Assembly (NCBI RefSeq): GCF_963422355.1
Contig: NC_085085.1
Location: forward strand, 7,355,733-7,419,732
Reading direction: 5' to 3'
Source of the DNA: Corticium candelabrum
Taxonomy: Eukaryota; Porifera; Homoscleromorpha; Homosclerophorida; Plakinidae
Length of the DNA stretch: 64,000 bases
Shown here: piece by piece, positions 54,301 through 64,000 of the stretch
How positions within the stretch are numbered: position 1 is the first letter of the stretch
Layout: each line of letters opens with the position of its first letter
Made by a program: the position numbers and the translations under genes
Notes under the pieces: model-generated
What the model saw: the letters and a program-made list of their open reading frames with translations, nothing else
Databases searched by the model: none
What the model was told of the DNA's origin: nothing

Positions 54301-57300
54301 TGTTTGTAAGAGTGAAGGGACCCATGTTGTGAAAACTCTAGCAGCTGCCCTTTGGTAAATTGATGCAATATGACACTCTTGCTCATGCCACTAGCACCAA
54401 GGAAGAAGAATCTGTATCAAGAGTTCCTTCCAGATGGATCATCACATTTCATGAACGGTGGAAATAAGATTGTATCAATCAAGATGACTAGTACAGTATT
54501 CAAGTTAATAAACAAAAATGAGTTAGAGATTAAATACCCTTGCGTTTGTTCTTTTTGATCAAGCATGCCTTGTATCATGCTGTACTTGGAAAAAGCATAA
54601 AGTAAAATATCAAACTAACCGACCATCTCAATTCAAAACAGCCTGTCGACACAAAACACAATATATATAGTGAGGCCTAAAACAAAAAATGTACTGACAT
54701 GCCTCTCACAGCTCAGAACATAGCAAAATTTCCTTTATACTCTCTACGCCATCCCAAGTTTAGTACAACACAGTTTGCCAAAGTCCTCAATGGCAAGTTA
54801 CATGCAGTTTGCAGTCGTAATGTCACTATTACTTGCTGTTTTAAGTGTTACATAATTGGCCTCTACCAAATTAACTTATCACTTCCACATGTTGCACACA
54901 ATAAAATTATTGACTTCCCCTTATGTACACGTGGTACAATATCAGATGTGTAGGTATTGGCAAATGATCTTTCATCACAGTTCAACTTTCCTAAATGTTT
55001 AAGGTCCATCTCAAAAGTTTTGACATCATCTAACATAACTCCTTTCAAATGAAGGGTTTCGCTAACTTTCAAAACATTCATCAACACTTCCCATAAAAAT
55101 TGTCATGGCAAATTTTGGTAGCAATTTCGTAGTGATTTACATCAAATCCGTGACAAATGACAGCGCGAATCTGCGGCGATTCACAGCAGATTCTGGCATT
55201 GCAAATTTTCAAAGCAAATTCGCTGTGACTCACAGTGATTCACAACAGATTCGCGGCAACATTTTGTAAAGGGTTCTGTTGCAGACAATTTGCATTGCTC
55301 ACTTTCTTTGCCTGCACAATTCAGTGTTCTACTCAGCGCATCTTACAAATAGATGGACATCATCATTCGTCCATCATGCTTTGCATACATAATACATCAA
55401 TACCACTGTAGCTGTGTTTAAATTCAGGTTGCAAAGCTACATAATTTGTGTGTTCAATCACTTATACTACAATATATATGCTTTGTTATGCAGATTACAT
55501 GTTAGCAGGTAGCAGATTAACGTACATTTATATGCTACCGTAAAAATATTTTTTTGCGAAGAAAAATTGTGCAATGTCAACATTTTAGGCACATTATGCG
55601 GAACTAATTCGTGGGATTTCATTCCTAGTAAACTACTGTTGATGAAAATCAACGTAGAGACTAGGGCAACATTTCATTACTGCTGAATGTCATTTCTAAA
55701 CATTATCTTTGAAAGTGTCAACGATTCCAGCCTTCTTAAAGGGGAAGTCCAACAAAAATGAACTTAACTTGTATGAGTAGATCTTACCAAGACAAATCGA
55801 TCGGTATAAGTTACTCCGTTATCTTCGCTTTTATATATGAGAACGAGCAATGTTTCTGTGATGTGCAATGCCCACGCTTCCTGGTGGATTAAGCTCCGCC
55901 ACTGTGAACAAATCAATGCGTTTACAGATGACTGCTATCGATATATCGAGAATGATGAATGTGAATGTGAAGATATTATGAAGATCTGCCTTCTTGCCAT
56001 CAGTGGTTCCTCTCTAAAGTAAAATGGTGTCGGTAGAGCCGTTTTCCTACCAGACTTTGAAGCAGAATTCCTCAATACCACGGCTTACCTAGAGAACGCG
56101 CTTGTGCTTGAATATTTGTTTATCCTTGTTCTTTTAATATTCGAAGAGAAACGTTCAGCACGCTGTCTGGCGTGTGCTACAGAGGACGTTCCTATTTTCA
56201 CATCCGGTCTGCTCACTTTCTTTTGCCGCTGATTGGTAGAAGGTTACAATCCCGGATGTAAAAATAGGATCATCTTCTGTAGCACACGCCAGACGACGCA
56301 CTGAACGTTTCTCTTCGGATATTAAAAGAACAAGGATAAACAAATACTCAAGCACAAGCGCGTTCTCTAGGTAAGCCGTGGTACTGAGGAATTCTGCTTC
56401 AGAGTCTGGCGGGAAAACAGCCCTACTGACACCATTTTACTTTAGAGAGGAACCACTGACGGCAAGATGGCAGATCTTCATAATATCTTCGCATTCACAT
56501 TCGTCATTCTCGATACATCGGTAGCAGTCATCCGTAAACGCATTGATTCGTTTGCAGTGGGCAGAGCTTAATCCACCAGGTGCATGGGTGTTGCACATCA
56601 CAGAAACATCACTCGTTCTCATATACAAAGCGAAGATAGCGGAGTAACTTATACCGATCGATTTGTCTTGGTAAGATCTACTCATACAAGTTAAGTTCAT
56701 TTTTGTTGGACTTCCCCTTTAAAGCCATTCATTACAATGTCAGGTGTGAAACTAATAGAATCATAGGCAAAAACAACAATCCAGTTGGCACTTGTAGGCT
56801 TATGACACTCACTAGCATGGCAGTCTTGGTTTCTTCAATTGCTTTTCCTGCATCGAGCTGAGACCACATTTGGTCACCATACCATTGAATAACTTTGATT
56901 TCAATCAATCTTTCATCGGCTTACTGACAGACAGGTCAAGAGGCTCCAACTCACCTGTACAGCTTGCTGGCATAAATATAACTTCAATGTTCTCCTTGCT
57001 AACTTTCCCCAGCAGAGATGGTGTTCGGTGAGCCTTATAATGTCCCCCAAAGAAGTTCTTTATGATCATTGGCTAGTAAAAGCTCTTGTCTTTTCTTCGC
57101 TACAAAGGTTTCAAAATGTTGTCAATATAGGGCATCATTCTGGTTTCATTTGCCCAATGATTAGATGTGTGTCAAACATCACCATCACATGGAAAAGCAA
57201 AGGAAGGATGACTTCTTTCAGTTTTGCTTGTATACAGCAACTGCAAGGGCAGTAGGTCACCTTCCATTGAAGCTGCCACCACAGCAGAGATTTCTCATTT

Positions 57301-59022
57301 ATCATCTGTCCTGCTACTTTGACTTTGGCAGCACCCTGTTGTTCAAGCATCCAGTCAGAAACAGGGACGTGGAAAACCAGTTTTATCCAGATTAATTAAT
57401 AATCAATGCCATAGGAATGGAGTGTGTATCTACTGCAGTCTTGATTCTCTCCAAGAAGTCCTTCTTGACATGCTCAAAGTCAGACACAGGCAATCTTGCA
57501 GCGATTGTCGCATACCTTTTGACAAACCTCTGCACTTCGTGAGTGACTTCGCCCATGCTTTGTCTGAATTAAGACTTAATTCAATCCACAATAATCAGGA
57601 AAGTAAGCAATTGTGGTCTGGGCTATAACTATACCTCTAGCTGCAGCAAATACAATACGATAACTTACAATACCCCTGCCCTTCATTAGGCAAGGATGTA
57701 CTCTTGGACCCTACTGTCAAAGTCTCCCATTAGTAATGGGCGACCCGTTTTAGGTGGCAAGGCAGAGACCTCAGGAACAGCAATAGCATGGCATTTTCTA
57801 TTCATTCCATCTCCTGTCGATAATGGTCTCAAATTTTCTAACTGTACACTCCAAACTGGATGTTTCAGTTGCTTTGTGAAGTAGTGCTTTCCATGTTGAA
57901 CTGGGTATCTTCCAATGTCAGCCTGCTGTTGGTCTGTATACGAGTGATACGTCTTCCGCAATTGCGTAGATGAACACATGGTGCCCGCTACATCTTCTGC
58001 CAATTCCACCTCGCTGTTTGACGACAAAACTTCATTTTCCTGATAGGCTGCCAGAGGCTACCTCCACAGATGAAACAAATAAGCCTCTTTCCTGAGGTGC
58101 TTTCCTACGAAAGTAATACAGTATCGACATGTCTGCCAGGCATACACAAATGACATTTATTGTGCGGAATCTATTTGTGTGAGAAGAGACCATCGCACAA
58201 AATTGCAACAGTATCACAAAAGTGCAACAAGGGTTTCAAATCTATATGGTTGACTGTAATTTCAAGAATCAAAGAAATTTTCAAAACTACCAGATGCTTA
58301 TTGAATGACAAACATATGAACAACACGTATGACTTACCGAAATGCAGATGACTGGGTATCCAGGAGACACTTCTCTACCACTGGCAAGTGCACTGCCATA
58401 CTCAAAAAGTGACTGAACCTTTGGCTTCAACAAAAAGCTAACTCCACTTGGAGCAAAGTCAGCAATTGTGATAGATACTCGTTGCTTATTTCCCAGCTGC
58501 ACATCTACCGAATACAGAGGAAGTACGAGAACAACAAAAAAGGTCTCTCCTAATTCTCTCTCTTGGTCAAACAAAATATTTACACGAACAGTGGTGCGCC
58601 TTTCATACTGTTTGAAGGTAACTATTTCAGACAGTGACTCATAATCTTTTCCTGATTTTGCTGATCCATCCTGTGTATGAACTCGAATACTGCTGCTCAA
58701 GTTGAGGTCTCCTACTCGTTGAAGGACCAGAGTGACAATGCTTGAATCACGTTCATTAGGTGAGGTTGGCTCACTGCAAGTCACTGTCGCTGATTCAAAC
58801 TGTATCGATGGAACTAGAGAAAAAATTGGGTCAGCAAACCATTCTCAACATTGGCAACTTAGTAACATCTTCATTCCTCTTTAGAAGTTGATTTTATACT
58901 TTACTGTCTTTTAGTAAGTCACTACATTCCCACACTCACCCACTCATGTAACCTCCTGTCTATTATTTGATCGGTTGCATGCTAGAAGTTTGGTTGGTAG
59001 TGGTGGTGGTGGTGGTGGTGTG

Positions 59023-59055
<33 letters not shown>

Positions 59056-61986
59056 TGTGTGTGTGTGTGTGTGTGTGCACGCGTGCGTGCGCACGCACAA
59101 AGCATGCAGACACTTGTGCATGCAATAACAATTACGTTTTGCCCAACTATCATCATCTACATTTCCAGTCTACTGTATTAGTTTGTCATACATGTTTCCA
59201 GTAGTCTGTCGTCTGTTCCAATATATTTTGTAATCTAGCTGACTTCTAAAAATCTTTAATGGGTTTGCTACATCTGTTTTATATTTAACTTCACATTAAT
59301 AGCCTCCCTCACATTCCACCTAAGATACATAAGAAGAGTGCAAGCTAGTGGACCTCAGGTAAGAAAGCTCATTCATGTGTAGGTTCTACATTGCTCCATC
59401 CTTATTGCATGCACTGAGATTGCAAATAGGCTGCATAACAACTAATCCCTTATCTGTTTTCATTTATCCATATTTGTATCTGCACAATGACGGTGAATTA
59501 TCTATCCTATTACACAGATTTTATAACTGTGATCTCTTACCATCATCTGGATCTCTAATTGTCACACGGACTTCAGACAACCCAAGTCGAGCACCATCAC
59601 TCAGATTATCCAAGAACACAGTAAATGTTTCCTCTCCTTCCAAGTAGTCATCATCCAGTACAACAACATAGCATTTCTGGCTGACTTCCCCTCTTTCAAA
59701 TTTGATAATTGACATGTCTGTGTTTGGACGATCGGCAAAGTCTGTGCCTTTCTCAGCACTCCCAGATCTTGTGTAGCAGCGAACTTTGGTCAAGAAGTTT
59801 GTGGATCCCAACCGAATCACTTCCAACTGCAAGAGTGGACCTTCATCTGTGACAACAGTTGGAACTGAGAATCCCACGATGGCAGCTAAGATGGAGATAA
59901 CAATTAAAGATTATACCTCTGCAAGAGGAATGTACTAATCAAATATCATTCCAAGGTGCTCACCAATGGAAACAAATGACAAAGACTAAATCACCTATTT
60001 CAAGACATGGCAGTCACACAGTGCATTGCATGCCAAAGAAAACACAACACAAAATCAACACACACTAACCAATCACATCAATTAAAAGAAACCACATCAA
60101 TTGATACGACTAAGTCACTTGTCTTATTTGTTCAATTTGCTTGCTTGGTCAAAACATACTAAGAAAAGCATTACCCAGCAAAGACAACAATTACAGAGGC
60201 AGCAAAACCGATCCACCAGGTCTGGAACACTTTCAAAAACTGAAATCTCAGCAGTTGCTTGACACATACTTCCATTTGGAGGGAGCAGATTAAATAACTA
60301 CCATATTTTACAATGGTCTAATATGATTCTGGTAAAAAGATGCCAATGCTCTTATGTTTAGAAATCAGAAACAAAACGCCTTAGATAGGTGACAAGCACT
60401 AAATTAAACATTTTCACTGTAAGAGGCAATTAGCCACACCTACTTACACACAGCTAGGCCCCCAAAACACTAACTACATTTGCTTCCAGCACCCCTGAAT
60501 TAATTGACACTGCCCAAAGCAAAAATTCCTAGTGAATGTCTTATCTCGTTAGTTGTTACTTACTGTCTTCCCAATCATTTATAGTAACTGTTGCTTCATG
60601 TGGACTGCCAATTCCAACTCTAGTTGCCGAAACCAACATCACATTAAACTTCTCAGGTCCTTCCAATACTGGCCGGCCATCTTCCACATCATCATCAACA
60701 ATTCTTACTCTTACAGTCTGCACTGTCACACCAGGAGAAAACTCAACAAGTCTGGATTGCTGAATGTAGTCTTGGTCAGGTTGAGCTGAAGCTGGCTTAT
60801 CATTCTTAGTAGTAAACCAAACACCAACTGAAAAACTGACATCTGGACCAACACGATTGATGGTAATGATAACTTCACCATTGCTCTCATTCACCCAATA
60901 ATTTGAAGAAGAAAACTGGACTGTAGATTCTAAAAAAGCAATAACAAGCTCTTAATTAATACAAAGTGATAATACAACACAATATTTTCGTTAGCAAAGA
61001 GGTGTCATGCACTGAACATGACACTCTAACAAAGTCAGCTAACAACTATTAATTAAGCACCTATTCAAATATCTAATTAAATCAATTTCTCACAATATCT
61101 CAAAACTAAGCTGTCACAGCAACTCTCCAATATAATATCAGCAACAAAGGTGTTCCGATTAATTCTAGCATTATCAAACCATTACATAAAGTGAATATTT
61201 CAACAGTCACATGTGCATGACCTTGGAAGTCTCAAACCAACAAACCACATACAACTCAGGAAGAAACCACAAAGGATTTCGCTAAATGAACAAGCATGGC
61301 AGAAAGCACACAAAACGCAAATAGCCAAATAAAGAAACAAATGGATATCAAGCAAACCGGCAAACACTAAAGTCATGACAGACAAGTAGGTAGGTGTAAT
61401 AAAGCAGGTAAGTAAGCCGCTGGCAGGTAGGTAACCAACTGACAAGCATGATCGAGAAATAGGCAGGTAGATAGATGGGTAAACGAAGCACAAAAACAGC
61501 AACACTTGAACACAATGGATACTGACCATCATTAGGACCAATGATTGCTACATCAACAGTTGATCTGTTCTGATCCACCTTTACACCTATTCCACGAGGT
61601 GCCAAATGCACACTGAATGTCTCTAATCCCTCCGTCATGGTATCATCTAAAATTGAGACTGAACAAAATTTTACACTCACTCCAGGTTCAAACACAATCT
61701 TTGAGAGTCGAGAGTTTGTTCTTGTTACATAATCATCACCTACAGATAAAATTATAACTCAACTATAAATTATAACTCAACCATCTAAACCTATTCACCA
61801 TAACAACAATAACACAATAACCTGTCAAGAGGTATGGAGGAGTGCTCCCTGTAGCCGATCCAGACTCAGTGTAGCACACAACACTCACTGCATCTGTCAG
61901 GTCTCCTGTTCTCTTTACCGGCAGCTGCATGTTGCCAATATCCTCAGACACCTTCATGCTTACAACATCAAAAAACAGAACTGGCT
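44440..61986 (-). CDS. FRAS1/FREM2-like extracellular matrix receptor protein (3' part, 9 exons)
   Basis: FRAS1 and FREM proteins are large basement-membrane proteins with CSPG repeats, Calx-beta domains and, in FRAS1/FREM2, a transmembrane anchor. Minus-strand exons are 61986-61822, 61739-61527, 60929-60564, 59885-59541, 58813-58338, 52152-50930, 47756-47548, 45800-45613 and 45348-44440. All have AG/GT ends and all phases agree, giving 1,363 residues and a stop. They encode four Calx-beta domains, then the conserved juxtamembrane region ([61 protein letters not shown]-type [37 protein letters not shown]). Then come a helix [20 protein letters not shown] and a 140-residue tail ending VTTL. 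Upstream exons (a fifth Calx-beta, CSPG repeats) are beyond the window. FRAS1 versus FREM2 cannot be decided; the gene may predate their split. Its 6.2-kb fifth intron carries several transposons. Confidence 0.93.
45613..45800 (-). CDS. FRAS1/FREM-like penultimate exon
   Basis: Codes [42 protein letters not shown] and [18 protein letters not shown]. The KVHLCxGxDGYVPxxDP block is diagnostic of the FRAS/FREM C-terminal region. Bounded by TTTAG and GTAAGT. Confidence 0.93.
45880..46394 (-). mobile_element. Tigger/pogo-type short element with CENP-B HTH remnant
   Basis: The TIR CAGTAGAACCTAGCTAATCC and its inverted partner GGATTAGCGAGGTTCTACTG are flanked by TA (45878-45879 and 46395-46396). 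GGATTAGCGAG motifs recur at the right end. The minus frame 46231-46028 reads [19 protein letters not shown], then [15 protein letters not shown], the N-terminal helix-turn-helix of CENP-B/Tigger transposases. The DDE part is absent, so it cannot move by itself. It lies in the intron between exons 45800-45613 and 47756-47548. Confidence 0.85.
46400..46895. other. FRAS1/FREM intron, unassigned
   Basis: A small inverted GCCAGACCCTCTTCC/GACAGGGTCTGG lies at 46779-46822. Otherwise unremarkable. Confidence 0.4.
46900..47094. repeat. Short inverted-repeat element (195 bp)
   Basis: TGTTCATCAACTTAGGCG at the left is inverted as CACCTAAGTTGATGAACA at the right. No coding content. Confidence 0.7.
47548..47756 (-). 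CDS. FRAS1/FREM-like exon 7 of those visible
   Basis: Codes [42 protein letters not shown] and [11 protein letters not shown]...RSFRR. It joins a split Trp codon from the 1.2-kb exon and a split Gly codon to the next exon. Confidence 0.9.
47757..50090. other. FRAS1/FREM intron, unassigned
   Basis: About 2.3 kb with short frames (48309-48638, 49308-49563 and 49815-50168 plus; 49567-49907 minus) and an AT microsatellite-like run near 48985. Nothing was recognised as a gene; old repeats are likely. Confidence 0.4.
50095..50755. mobile_element. TTAA-type non-autonomous DNA transposon
   Basis: AGGTGCAGGGTCACAGTC at the left is inverted at the right as GACTGTAACCCTGCACCT. Flanks are CTAA (50091-50094) and TTAA (50756-50759). 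No transposase frame. Terminus style matches the TTAA elements at 10770 and 55740. Confidence 0.65.
50930..52152 (-). CDS. FRAS1/FREM-like large exon: conserved juxtamembrane ectodomain
   Basis: 1,223 nt, 407 codons. It opens [18 protein letters not shown]. Landmark blocks are [52 protein letters not shown] and [20 protein letters not shown] plus DCG. Later come [43 protein letters not shown] and [14 protein letters not shown]. Each has a clear counterpart at the same place in vertebrate FRAS1/FREM2, which is why I am confident of the family. Confidence 0.95.
52791..53361. mobile_element. Inverted-repeat element containing a tandem duplication of about 149 bp
   Basis: CTACTTTGTTATGTACGCTA with GCCTCTGCTGATTGGACCAT (52791-52843) is inverted at 53293-53361. 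Inside, a unit with CAAACATGAAAGTGATCTGC and GATTGGTTTAAACG is repeated twice (about 52838-52986 and 52987-53136). No transposase. Confidence 0.7.
53400..54560 (+). other. Unidentified open frames in FRAS1/FREM intron
   Basis: Consecutive plus frames 53437-53634, 53638-53844 and 53799-54029 are Cys/Leu-rich and look like one decayed reading ([44 protein letters not shown]). I do not recognise the protein. It may be transposon debris. Confidence 0.3.
54561..55735. other. FRAS1/FREM intron, unassigned
   Basis: Contains a patch of short degenerate repeats, AATCTGCGGCGATTCACAGC (55169-55188) and variants, at 55165-55260. No gene seen. Confidence 0.4.
55740..56718. mobile_element. 979-bp TTAA-flanked palindromic (foldback) element
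   Basis: TTAA (55736-55739) then AGGGGAAGTCCAACAAAAAT at the left; the reverse complement followed by TTAA (56719-56722) at the right. The arms are about 480 bp each and meet near 56229 with a very short spacer. Each arm carries, in opposite orientation, a frame ending [20 protein letters not shown] (55837-56022 plus, 56700-56437 minus). The terminus and TTAA target suggest piggyBac or Kolobok. No transposase was recognised. Confidence 0.88.
56900..58080 (-). pseudogene. pogo/Tigger-type DDE transposase, dead
   Basis: Minus strand: [21 protein letters not shown] with [20 protein letters not shown] (57960-57690) matches the helix-turn-helix to DDE linker of pogo-group transposases. Shifted frames then give the first-acid block [11 protein letters not shown] (57410-57370), [16 protein letters not shown] (57350-57300), [21 protein letters not shown] (57260-57210), HWANETRM and [21 protein letters not shown] (57000-56930). 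Many stops. The right end near the FRAS1/FREM exon at 58338 and the TIRs were not found. Confidence 0.75.
58338..58813 (-). CDS. FRAS1/FREM-like exon 5: Calx-beta domain 4
   Basis: 476 nt. [18 protein letters not shown] starts the domain; [20 protein letters not shown] is its middle; [17 protein letters not shown] is the Ca-site strand, with FDQE in place of the usual DDD. It ends PGYPVICIS with a phase-0 donor. Confidence 0.92.
58998..59092. repeat. (GGT)n, (GTT)n and (GT)n microsatellites
   Basis: GGT and GTT trinucleotide runs followed by a (GT)n, ending in GCACGCGTGCGTGCGCACGC, an alternating purine-pyrimidine stretch. Located in a FRAS1/FREM intron. Confidence 0.93.
59093..59540. other. 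FRAS1/FREM intron, unassigned
   Basis: Unique AT-rich intron sequence. No feature. Confidence 0.5.
59541..59885 (-). CDS. FRAS1/FREM-like exon 4: Calx-beta domain 3
   Basis: 345 nt, phase 1 at both ends, so the exon is a cassette equal to one domain. [32 protein letters not shown] and the acidic [17 protein letters not shown] are classic Calx-beta landmarks. Confidence 0.95.
60564..60929 (-). CDS. FRAS1/FREM-like exon 3: Calx-beta domain 2
   Basis: 366 nt, phase 1 at both ends. [39 protein letters not shown] and [19 protein letters not shown] mark the domain, which ends INDWED. Confidence 0.94.
61527..61986 (-). CDS. FRAS1/FREM-like exons 1 and 2 of those visible: Calx-beta domain 1
   Basis: Exon 61986-61822 gives the first half ([34 protein letters not shown]). 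Exon 61739-61527 gives the second ([36 protein letters not shown]). They join through a split Gly codon. The intron splits this domain, unlike domains 2 and 3. The upstream exon is not visible; the exon starts in phase 1. Confidence 0.93.
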
Positions 61987-62084
61987 CTACAGAACCATCA
62001 AAGAAAAACACATTAGCATAATCAAAATCTTGATAAGACCAAACAAGCAATCATGCAAAGCAAACATTAAAACCTAAATATGCA

Positions 62085-62954
62085 TACCATATTTCTTCGA
62101 TTGAATGCCGTGGCATTTATTTTTTAGCTAGGGTTTCAAATGCAGCGTTTAAACAAGGGCGGCATTTATTCAAAGTGGCTTTATTTTTGTTTTTGCCGAG
62201 CATAGCTAGGCTTCTACTCCGGGTCACACAACAGACCTACTTCAAAAAATCGTTTCCGTGTCCAACTACAGATCAGTATAGGAACGATTCGTGCAAGTGA
62301 CCAAACGGCGATGAAAAAGCCTCATGAAGTTCCGTCACCCCATCCTTTTGTATTGTAGCTACAGCATGTGTGTACTTAACAACCGAGAAACACCTTCAGA
62401 AGCTAAATGCCACCTGCTCCCGTACTCTAGTAGAAAGCTTGCAAGTTTACGGCAATTTCCATGACAGGATTTCAACAAATGCGTGTACTGTCTAGATAGG
62501 ACAACGCGTTTCAGTAGGCTATGTAGACGGCCAGAAAACTCCATTGCAACGTGTTACTCACCAACGTGAAGCAACTACGGATACCGTAACACCAGTTTGT
62601 TACACACTCCTGTCCATGCTTAGGAGTGTGTATGCACGCGAACATACTGTAGGCTTGACACCTTTTCATGAGAACAACACACCATACTGGTATGCATTTC
62701 ACACTTTGAGACATTCTTTTGTCTTAGGACACTATTGAGACATCATGCAATGAAACAGGTGAAACGTTTGCCTCACATATGCCTCTGGAGAAGTCCTACG
62801 ATTTTCCTTCAAACTTCAAGCTAGATCTATTGGAATTTATTAAAATGTGGCATTTATTCGAGGACGGCATTTATATTTTATCTGTACCCTCAGCTGCCGC
62901 GATTAACAAGAGTGATGTTTAATCGAGGGCAGCATTAATCACAGAAATACGGTA
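62085..62954. mobile_element. 870-bp inverted-repeat element containing repeat R copy 2
   Basis: TACCATATTTCTTCGATTGA ATGCCG at the left is inverted at the right as GCATTAATCACAGAAATACG GTA. Subterminal AATGCCG/GGGCGGCATTTATT motifs recur near both ends. The centre (62240-62610) is the same dispersed repeat as 14065-14640. No transposase was seen. Confidence 0.7.
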
Positions 62955-63469
62955 CATAAACACCATGTCAATAAAAGTTTAAAATCACTAACCAACCTTA
63001 GTACTAACAACCACTTCATACACTTCAATATGCACTACAGCCTATTACAATGTGTACTAGAAAACAATTCTGGTTAATTAATTAAACTAATGCTGAACAG
63101 ATCTCCAAAAATGACATTTTTTATGATCAACAAACTCTTGCAAACATGATGATACGGACTAAACCTTGAAAACTACCAATACAACTAATGAAAATTAAGT
63201 AGCTGCATAAGGCCACATCAAAAAATTGCGTTTCCAGTCGGCTGACCGGGTGTAATTTCTGCCATTTGTAAAAAAATTTGAGCATCAAATGATGGCATTT
63301 TAGAGTGACAGGATGGGACTTGTTGCATGACTGCGTAAAACCGTTCTGCAGTCACGTGCTGTATTAAATCACATCTTCTAAATTTAGCTATGGCGGCTGA
63401 CTTGCTGACTCCTGGCACCTCAACACATGATCCATGTCATTGTGATTAGGTGTCTGCAAGCATGAAGTG

Positions 63470-63780
63470 CTGGAAAGCAGCAAAGTGTGGGGATGCTTGT
63501 GGACCAACGTCTTCAAAGCACAATCAAGTGTCTGGAGTGCGGTAAACCTCGTGGCATAACTCAACTAGCTCTGTCATTGTTGAGTTTATCTGTGGGTCAC
63601 TGCTGACGTTTGAGAATGGCACTTTTGGCAAAGTGTTTGTGCAGGAGAACATCCGATGTGCCGATCACGCTGAGGAAGATGTCATGCACAATCCTGACCT
63701 CTTGAAAACATTTAAAATTGTCTGACCAGTGTGTAGTGATGTACTTCGAAAGACAAAAAGCTCCAACAAAGAAGTGTAAA
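63470..63780 (+). pseudogene. Fragment of an unidentified Cys-containing protein
   Basis: Shifted plus frames read TNVFKAQ, CLECGKPRG, then FICGSLLTFENGTFGKVFVQ ENIRCADHAEE. The spacing CxxC-GKPR ... CG ... RC resembles a repeat-associated protein I have seen in invertebrate genomes but cannot name. Stops and frame changes show it is broken. Confidence 0.25.
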
Positions 63781-64000
63781 AAGTACTAGCTAGATCTTGT
63801 TATCAAAGCTATATACACAATGATTCTATGTGAAATGCATAATAGCACCACAGTACCTACAAAATTGGCATGGGCTGGAAATCGAATGCATGAATGCATG
63901 GGTAATAAATGAGCACGTTGATATATCTTTCTTGGTAGTAGTAAATCTATACTTAAACCATATGTAGACTTTGCCTTCTCACTTGAAGAGTCTAGGAATG

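Noticed and set aside
63008..63050. Possible upstream FRAS1/FREM exon on minus (HIEVYEVVVSTK)
   Set aside because: No reading frame ends in the phase needed by the exon at 61986.

Overview
The window is nuclear DNA from an animal. It has spliced genes with GT-AG introns, many diverged transposons and microsatellites, and no bacterial gene organisation. A FRAS1/FREM-type basement-membrane protein points to Metazoa. Short introns (48 and 68 nt) lying beside transposon-filled introns of up to 15 kb, and a crinkler-like kinase fragment, would fit a sponge or another early-branching marine invertebrate. That placement is inference. Only three host genes can be read with confidence; most of the remaining DNA is mobile elements or their debris.

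Region 1 (about 570-30,395, minus strand) is the 5' part of EXOC6/SEC15, an exocyst subunit. Eight short exons join in frame to give about 218 N-terminal residues. Introns 3 (15.2 kb) and 5 (9.0 kb) are full of transposons. A head-to-head neighbour, TMEM128 (30,482-31,144, plus strand, three exons), starts 86 bp from the EXOC6 start codon, so the two genes probably share a promoter.

Region 2 (1-30 kb, inside EXOC6 introns) holds a family of 5'-truncated non-LTR retrotransposon copies. They carry a restriction-enzyme-like endonuclease (RLE) domain: a CCHC knuckle followed by RPD..D and a KxxKY-like motif. At least ten copies sit between (GACA)n arrays, and their 3' tails end directly at an array. 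This is the most interesting system in the window: a retroelement that appears to use a tetranucleotide microsatellite as its target. Also present are an APE-type LINE (5.0-7.3 kb), a Ty3/gypsy pol adjoining an RLE-group RT that is split by an 858-bp DNA transposon (15.1-19.7 kb), a Tc1 element inside one RLE copy (27.3-28.3 kb), and several foldback elements.

Region 3 (31.4-44.4 kb) holds two same-orientation Ty3/gypsy elements with extremely short LTRs (77 bp and 106-109 bp). Both are coding-dead. Further along are an isolated gag-like fragment, an inverted-repeat element, a broken kinase-like gene (42.0-42.9 kb) and a satellite-like tandem repeat.

Region 4 (44,440-61,986, minus strand) is the 3' part of a FRAS1/FREM2-type gene. 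Nine exons join in frame to 1,363 residues: four Calx-beta domains, the conserved FRAS/FREM C-terminal extracellular region, one transmembrane helix, and a cytoplasmic tail ending in a class I PDZ ligand (TTL). The 5' exons lie beyond the right edge. Its introns contain TTAA-flanked elements (one a 979-bp near-perfect palindrome), a Tigger-type short element and a dead pogo-like transposase. The last 2 kb holds an inverted-repeat element and a fragment of an unidentified Cys-containing protein.
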